Of a DNA stretch of 64,000 nt, positions 60,409 to 64,000 are shown one piece after another (position 1 is the first letter of the stretch; each line of letters begins with the position of its first letter). Position numbers and translations under genes: made by a program. The notes under the pieces are model-generated. The model searched no databases and was not told the origin of the DNA. It saw only the letters and a list, made by a program, of their open reading frames with translations. Source of the DNA: an uncultured Lachnospiraceae bacterium (lineage in GTDB: Bacteria; Bacillota; Clostridia; Lachnospirales; Lachnospiraceae). The stretch spans positions 1 through 64,000 of the forward strand of contig CAJKGK010000011.1 of assembly GCA_905199445.1 (NCBI GenBank). The letters are read 5' to 3'.

Positions 60409-62863
60409 ATATGAATTCCTCTTCACCATTTTCATCATAATGACGGAAAATATGAAGCAGCTGTATCTCCTGAGGCTCCATTTCCACCGTGATATTCAGT
60501 ACATTATTCGTAACCGTCTGCTCCGCCAGTTGAATACGCGGACGGGAAATATGATTGATATATTCAACATCCGCCGGTGTAAAGCTGGAGAACTGTCCCA
60601 TACGTCTCCATTCATCCTGCACGCTCCCGTACTGGGAATTGACGAAACGTGTCTTTACATGATAAAGACCATTTTCAACACCCGTTATGGTGATCTTAAG
60701 GATTCTCCTGCGCTGCTTCTCGTACAAATGCGGAATGCTTTCCACGGTAACGTCCTTCTCCTGCTGCACAAAATATTGAATTCCAAGCGCTTCATAGTTA
60801 TGGCAGGCAATGACATAGCTCCCGAATTCATTCATGGTGACCATGGCATGGTCTGTCTTCCCGACCAGATATTCCTCCAGACGATTCAAAAAGCTCATTG
60901 CCCAGAAGGAAGGTTTGCAAATTCTCTGATGAGTGATCAGACCGCAGCGTCCGTTCAGCAGCAGCGGCGTATCATCATCATCTGCAAACAGATCCGTCCC
61001 AAACCAGTACCCCATCAGATGGACCTCATGATATATATCCATAATTGTCTTCATCAGATAAGCACCTTTGAACCGGCTGTCATTTAACACATTGGCATTG
61101 ATGACCGTAAAATTCCATTCACTGATGTACACCGGCATATGCATTTCATATTTGGAAAGGATCTCCTTCTGTCTGCCAACATATTCTCCTATAGCATCCA
61201 CGCCTTTTATCTGACCGTCCGAATACTCCATCTCCAGCTCCGGCTCCATGTAAATCATTGGATAACAGTATAGCGACACAAAATCCGGCAAAATACTGCG
61301 TACACTCCATTGCTTAATAAAGGTATCAAAAAGAATTTTTCCGTAAGCCCGGTCATAATCACCCCCGACTCTTGTCCTGGGAGAAACTGCCTTAATGTTC
61401 TGATATACCGCCTCAAAATATTCAATATAAACGGCAGCGTCTCCGTCCGGAAACCATCTGGGGTCACACCAAACCTCGAAAATCCACTTGGACAATTCCT
61501 GAATACCGTAACGGTTCACTAAGTGCTTCATCAGGCGCTTGATAAACGCTCCATAATCCTTTGCAGTCTCAAATGGGATCATACGTTCATTATTCACGTC
61601 ATAGGTTTTATAATTATTCTTCAACAGAAGAAAAGGCTTAAATCCCAGCTCGATATAGGGGATCAGATGGTTTTCCGTCAAAAAATCAAGACATATATCA
61701 AGATTACTGAAATTATACTTTCGCGTTTTACTGGCAATATTTACATGTAGTTCCGGCGCATACAAATCCCAGACCCTGACATATTCAAACCCTAACTCCT
61801 TACACAGAAAAAGCAGATGATTCTGAATCTCTCTCTGAAGAAGTAATGAAAAGCCGCCGATATTGATCATCCGATTCCATGTTTTATCTAAAACCTCATA
61901 CTGGTTCGCAGAAACATTCAGCTGCTCTACTTGAATCTCCTGCATATGTTCCTGTCGAAGTAACTTCTCATTGTCATCAAAATAATCCAACAGCCGAATT
62001 TCTACAGCATTTTCCGTTTCCTCCGGTAAAGTCGCCTCCGTTTTCCGATCGTACAGAGAATTCCGATACTGCTTTGGATTGACCCCATAGTTTTCTTTAA
62101 AAGCCTTATTAAAAGCTGCAAGATTGGGAAAGCCGCAGTCCAGTGCAATCCGAGTCAGGGGTTTATCGGTACTCTCCAAATCCTTGACCGCCTGTTCTAA
62201 ACGCACACCGGTCAGATATTTGGCAAAATTTACCCCCAGCTTCTTCTTAAAATAGCGGGACACATATGTCGGAGACAGATAAAATTGCTCTGCCAGATCC
62301 TCAAGATGCAGGACAGAATGAAAATTCATATGAATATAACGGGTCATTTCACGGACCAGGTCCTCTCCATCATACCATTCGTCGTTCTCTGCGGGATGAC
62401 TCTTGATCACAGAAAAGGATGCAACCAGAAGCTCTGCAATCTGATAGTACAGGCTGTTCAGCTTCATGAAAATACGACCATCTCCCGAACGCTTGCCGTA
62501 ATAATAAGCCACACATTTTTCCAAAAGATTGTGCAGGGACATACAACGTTCCGATGTCTCATCCATGGAATTTCCTACAAAATCCATCTTTGAACTCTCA
62601 TAATAACCTGAAATAACATTCAGATTAACAGCAAACATCATCACCAGTGAAGAATCATTCAGCCTCACAGAATGCAGTTGAAACGGATTAACCAGAAGAA
62701 AATTGTTCTCTGTCAGCTCCAATACAGCCCCGGACAGCCGCACTGATAGGCTTCCCTTCAACGCAAGATAGATGAGAAGATACGGTTCTTGTATACGCTC
62801 GCCGGATTTTGTCAGCAATTCATATTCCATAATCTGATTATTATCCAAATCTATTCTACTCAT
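60407..62863 (-). CDS. AraC-type regulator fused to a GH39-like domain
   Basis: Fusion protein of 818 residues: an AraC-type cupin sensor (1-160), a double helix-turn-helix (about 170-270; LEDLAEQFYLSPTYVSRYF and GFPNLAAFNKAFKENYG), then a TIM barrel and beta domain like GH39 beta-xylosidases (about 300-800). The barrel keeps the nucleophile position Glu582 in ISEWNF, but the acid/base motif NEP is replaced by Cys466-Asp467-Pro in EVWCDP. No signal peptide is present, so the domain is cytoplasmic. It is best read as a sugar-responsive activator with a glycosidase-derived sensor; weak catalysis cannot be excluded. Confidence 0.88.
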   Translation of the reverse strand: MSRIDLDNNQIMEYELLTKSGERIQEPYLLIYLALKGSLSVRLSGAVLELTENNFLLVNPFQLHSVRLNDSSLVMMFAVNLNVISGYYESSKMDFVGNSMDETSERCMSLHNLLEKCVAYYYGKRSGDGRIFMKLNSLYYQIAELLVASFSVIKSHPAENDEWYDGEDLVREMTRYIHMNFHSVLHLEDLAEQFYLSPTYVSRYFKKKLGVNFAKYLTGVRLEQAVKDLESTDKPLTRIALDCGFPNLAAFNKAFKENYGVNPKQYRNSLYDRKTEATLPEETENAVEIRLLDYFDDNEKLLRQEHMQEIQVEQLNVSANQYEVLDKTWNRMINIGGFSLLLQREIQNHLLFLCKELGFEYVRVWDLYAPELHVNIASKTRKYNFSNLDICLDFLTENHLIPYIELGFKPFLLLKNNYKTYDVNNERMIPFETAKDYGAFIKRLMKHLVNRYGIQELSKWIFEVWCDPRWFPDGDAAVYIEYFEAVYQNIKAVSPRTRVGGDYDRAYGKILFDTFIKQWSVRSILPDFVSLYCYPMIYMEPELEMEYSDGQIKGVDAIGEYVGRQKEILSKYEMHMPVYISEWNFTVINANVLNDSRFKGAYLMKTIMDIYHEVHLMGYWFGTDLFADDDDTPLLLNGRCGLITHQRICKPSFWAMSFLNRLEEYLVGKTDHAMVTMNEFGSYVIACHNYEALGIQYFVQQEKDVTVESIPHLYEKQRRRILKITITGVENGLYHVKTRFVNSQYGSVQDEWRRMGQFSSFTPADVEYINHISRPRIQLAEQTVTNNVLNITVEMEPQEIQLLHIFRHYDENGEEEFI

Positions 62864-62995
62864 CTGATCCTTCCTTTCTTTTGTAGCAGATCATTCATCT
62901 CGTAATCGCTCAACACGATTCTCAACCATGTCGTTTCTATCAGACAACCTTTTTTGATATGATATCATTCGATTCCATATTTTAAGGTAAAGAAA

Positions 62996-63024
62996 AACCC
63001 CAGAAACCCAAGGTTTCTGAGGTT
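62996..63024 (-). terminator. Terminator of rplM-rpsI
   Basis: A 13-bp stem (62996-63008 with 63012-63024, one G-U pair as minus-strand RNA), 3-base loop, followed on the minus strand by TTTC. It lies 27 bp past the rpsI stop. Bases 62864-62995 hold nothing else I can identify. Confidence 0.75.
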
Positions 63025-63050
63025 TTGTATGCATGTTGTCGTTCCAAAGA

Positions 63051-63443
63051 TTATCTCTTGCTGAACTGAGGTGCACGACGAGCTGCCTTGAGACCGTATT
63101 TCTTTCTTTCTTTCATACGTGGGTCACGAGTTAAGAATCCGGCATTCTTTAATGTCGGTCTGTATTCAGCGTCTGCTTTTAATAATGCTCTTGAAATACC
63201 ATGTCTGATTGCACCGGCCTGGCCTGTAAATCCACCGCCGTGTACATTTACTAAAACGTCAAATTTATCAGTTGTGTTTGTAGCTGTCAGAGGCTGTCTA
63301 ACGATAACCTTTAATGTTTCCAGTCCGAAATAGTTATCGATATCTCTTTTGTTAATTGTAATATTGCCTGTACCAGGTACAAGGTAAACTCTGGCAATAC
63401 TTTTCTTTCTTCTTCCGGTTCCGTAATATTTTACTGTAGCCAC
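63051..63443 (-). CDS. rpsI: 30S ribosomal protein S9
   Basis: S9 of 130 residues, with the usual YYGTGRRKKSIARV start, VNVHGGGFTGQAGAIRHG core and the basic C-terminal tail ending in QFSKR that reaches the P site. It lies 30 bp after rplM, the standard pair. Confidence 0.97.
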   Translation of the reverse strand: MATVKYYGTGRRKKSIARVYLVPGTGNITINKRDIDNYFGLETLKVIVRQPLTATNTTDKFDVLVNVHGGGFTGQAGAIRHGISRALLKADAEYRPTLKNAGFLTRDPRMKERKKYGLKAARRAPQFSKR

Positions 63444-63473
63444 GGTTATTCTCTCCTTCTAAATAAAAGTTAA

Positions 63474-63908
63474 TTAGTATTTGATTTCCAGTACTTCCGG
63501 TTTCTGAGCATCGTGTCCGTGTTCAGCGCCAGCGTATACATGAAGCTTTTTGATCATCTGTCTTCCCAAAGGTCCTTTTGGCAGCATACCTTTAACAGCA
63601 AGATAGATTACATCTTCAGGCTTCTTGTTCATCATTTCTTTTAATGTTGTTTCTCTCATACCACCAACATAGTCGGAGTGATTGTAATATACCTTCTGGT
63701 CTAACTTCTTACCTGTAACTGCAATTTTATCTGCATTAATAACGATCACATAATCACCTGTGTCCATGCTCGGTGTATATGTCGGTTTATTTTTTCCTCT
63801 TAAAACTTTAGCGATCTCGGATGATAAGCGTCCTAATGTATGTCCGGTAGCGTCTACTACATACCATTTTCTTTCAATTGATGATGCGCTTGCCACATAA
63901 CTTTTCAT
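63474..63908 (-). CDS. rplM: 50S ribosomal protein L13
   Basis: L13 of 144 residues, an early-assembly 50S protein. It has ERKWYVVDATGHTLGRLSSE, TGDYVIVINADKI and KGMLPKGPLGRQM. A strong AAGGAGG precedes the ATG. It is the first gene of the rplM-rpsI operon, with hairpins in the leader. Confidence 0.97.
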   Translation of the reverse strand: MKSYVASASSIERKWYVVDATGHTLGRLSSEIAKVLRGKNKPTYTPSMDTGDYVIVINADKIAVTGKKLDQKVYYNHSDYVGGMRETTLKEMMNKKPEDVIYLAVKGMLPKGPLGRQMIKKLHVYAGAEHGHDAQKPEVLEIKY

Positions 63909-64000
63909 GGTTTAACCTCCTTGCTGAAATTCAGCGTTTCAGTAAATTTTTCTGTTTTTTGGTATCTTTTATAAGCTTAAATACTGCCTACCGGGGCTTT
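63909..64000 (-). promoter_or_regulatory. rplM leader with alternative hairpins
   Basis: Just before the ribosome binding site the minus strand can form either CTGAAA/TTTCAG (63937-63942 with 63924-63929) or GCTGAA/TTCAGC (63923-63935); the two share bases and exclude each other. Such a switch could be an autoregulatory L13 leader, but the window ends before the whole leader is visible. Confidence 0.3.

Noticed and set aside
62891..63076. 61-residue minus-strand ORF between the AraC fusion and rpsI
   Set aside because: It runs through the rpsI terminator and overlaps the end of rpsI out of frame, and shows no family features.

Overview
The window reads as a chromosomal segment of a gut-type Lachnospiraceae (Clostridia). 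This rests on the gene families and their order: a DUF2325/DUF3793/flavodoxin cluster, a DUF6145 protein between birA and coaX, a lysyl-tRNA synthetase with a C-terminal tRNA-binding domain, murB-rapZ-whiA-crh-like and uvrC-hprK-glk blocks, GreA paralogues, strong AGGAGG-type ribosome binding sites and moderate G+C. Almost every gene is on the minus strand. No rRNA, tRNA, CRISPR array or intact mobile element was seen.

Layout. 1-2.6 kb: radical SAM protein, then a putative metal-regulated DUF2325-DUF3793-flavodoxin operon. 2.6-3.1 kb: no gene, only hairpins and a decayed IS1182-type transposase scrap. 3.1-12.8 kb: housekeeping (lysS, greA, dusB, coaX, DUF6145, birA, argF, SPFH/NfeD, TrmH-family methyltransferase). 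12.8-29.6 kb: potassium uptake (trkA/trkH), pfkA, dnaE, thioesterase, an HPr/Crh-like protein lacking the catalytic histidine, whiA, rapZ, murB, glk, hprK, uvrC, ftsH. 29.8-32.6 kb: LspA-like protein, MATE exporter, EFR1-type flavodoxin/ferredoxin. 32.6-39.2 kb: a FecCD-type metal or oxyanion importer with a methyltransferase, XdhC and an IclR regulator, with a THEP1 NTPase transcribed divergently; the company suggests molybdate/tungstate supply to a molybdo-enzyme. 39.3-50.3 kb: carB, a second GreA, a MATE exporter, an ANT(6)-like nucleotidyltransferase, and a Bce-type ABC exporter with its two-component system. 63.0-64.0 kb: rpsI and rplM.

The most notable region is the catabolic island at 50.6-62.9 kb, placed between the Bce-type module and rpsI/rplM. 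One minus-strand operon encodes a sugar-binding lipoprotein, two permeases and an ATPase of a ribose/galactose-type (CUT2) importer, then two Gfo/Idh/MocA oxidoreductases flanking a TIM-barrel protein and a DUF6379 protein. The last pair matches the alpha and beta subunits of C-glycoside deglycosidase, the C-C bond-cleaving enzyme known from puerarin- and carminate-degrading bacteria. A divergent LacI regulator and an AraC regulator fused to a GH39-like domain complete it. A plausible scheme is import, oxidation at sugar C3 by an oxidoreductase, C-C cleavage by the two-subunit lyase, and recycling of the keto-sugar by the second oxidoreductase.

The first permease gene of this operon is split by a perfect 8-bp tandem duplication whose removal restores one continuous frame, so the importer is either freshly broken or reversibly switchable. 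The GH39-like domain of the AraC fusion keeps the nucleophile glutamate but has aspartate in place of the acid/base glutamate, which suggests a ligand sensor rather than an enzyme.
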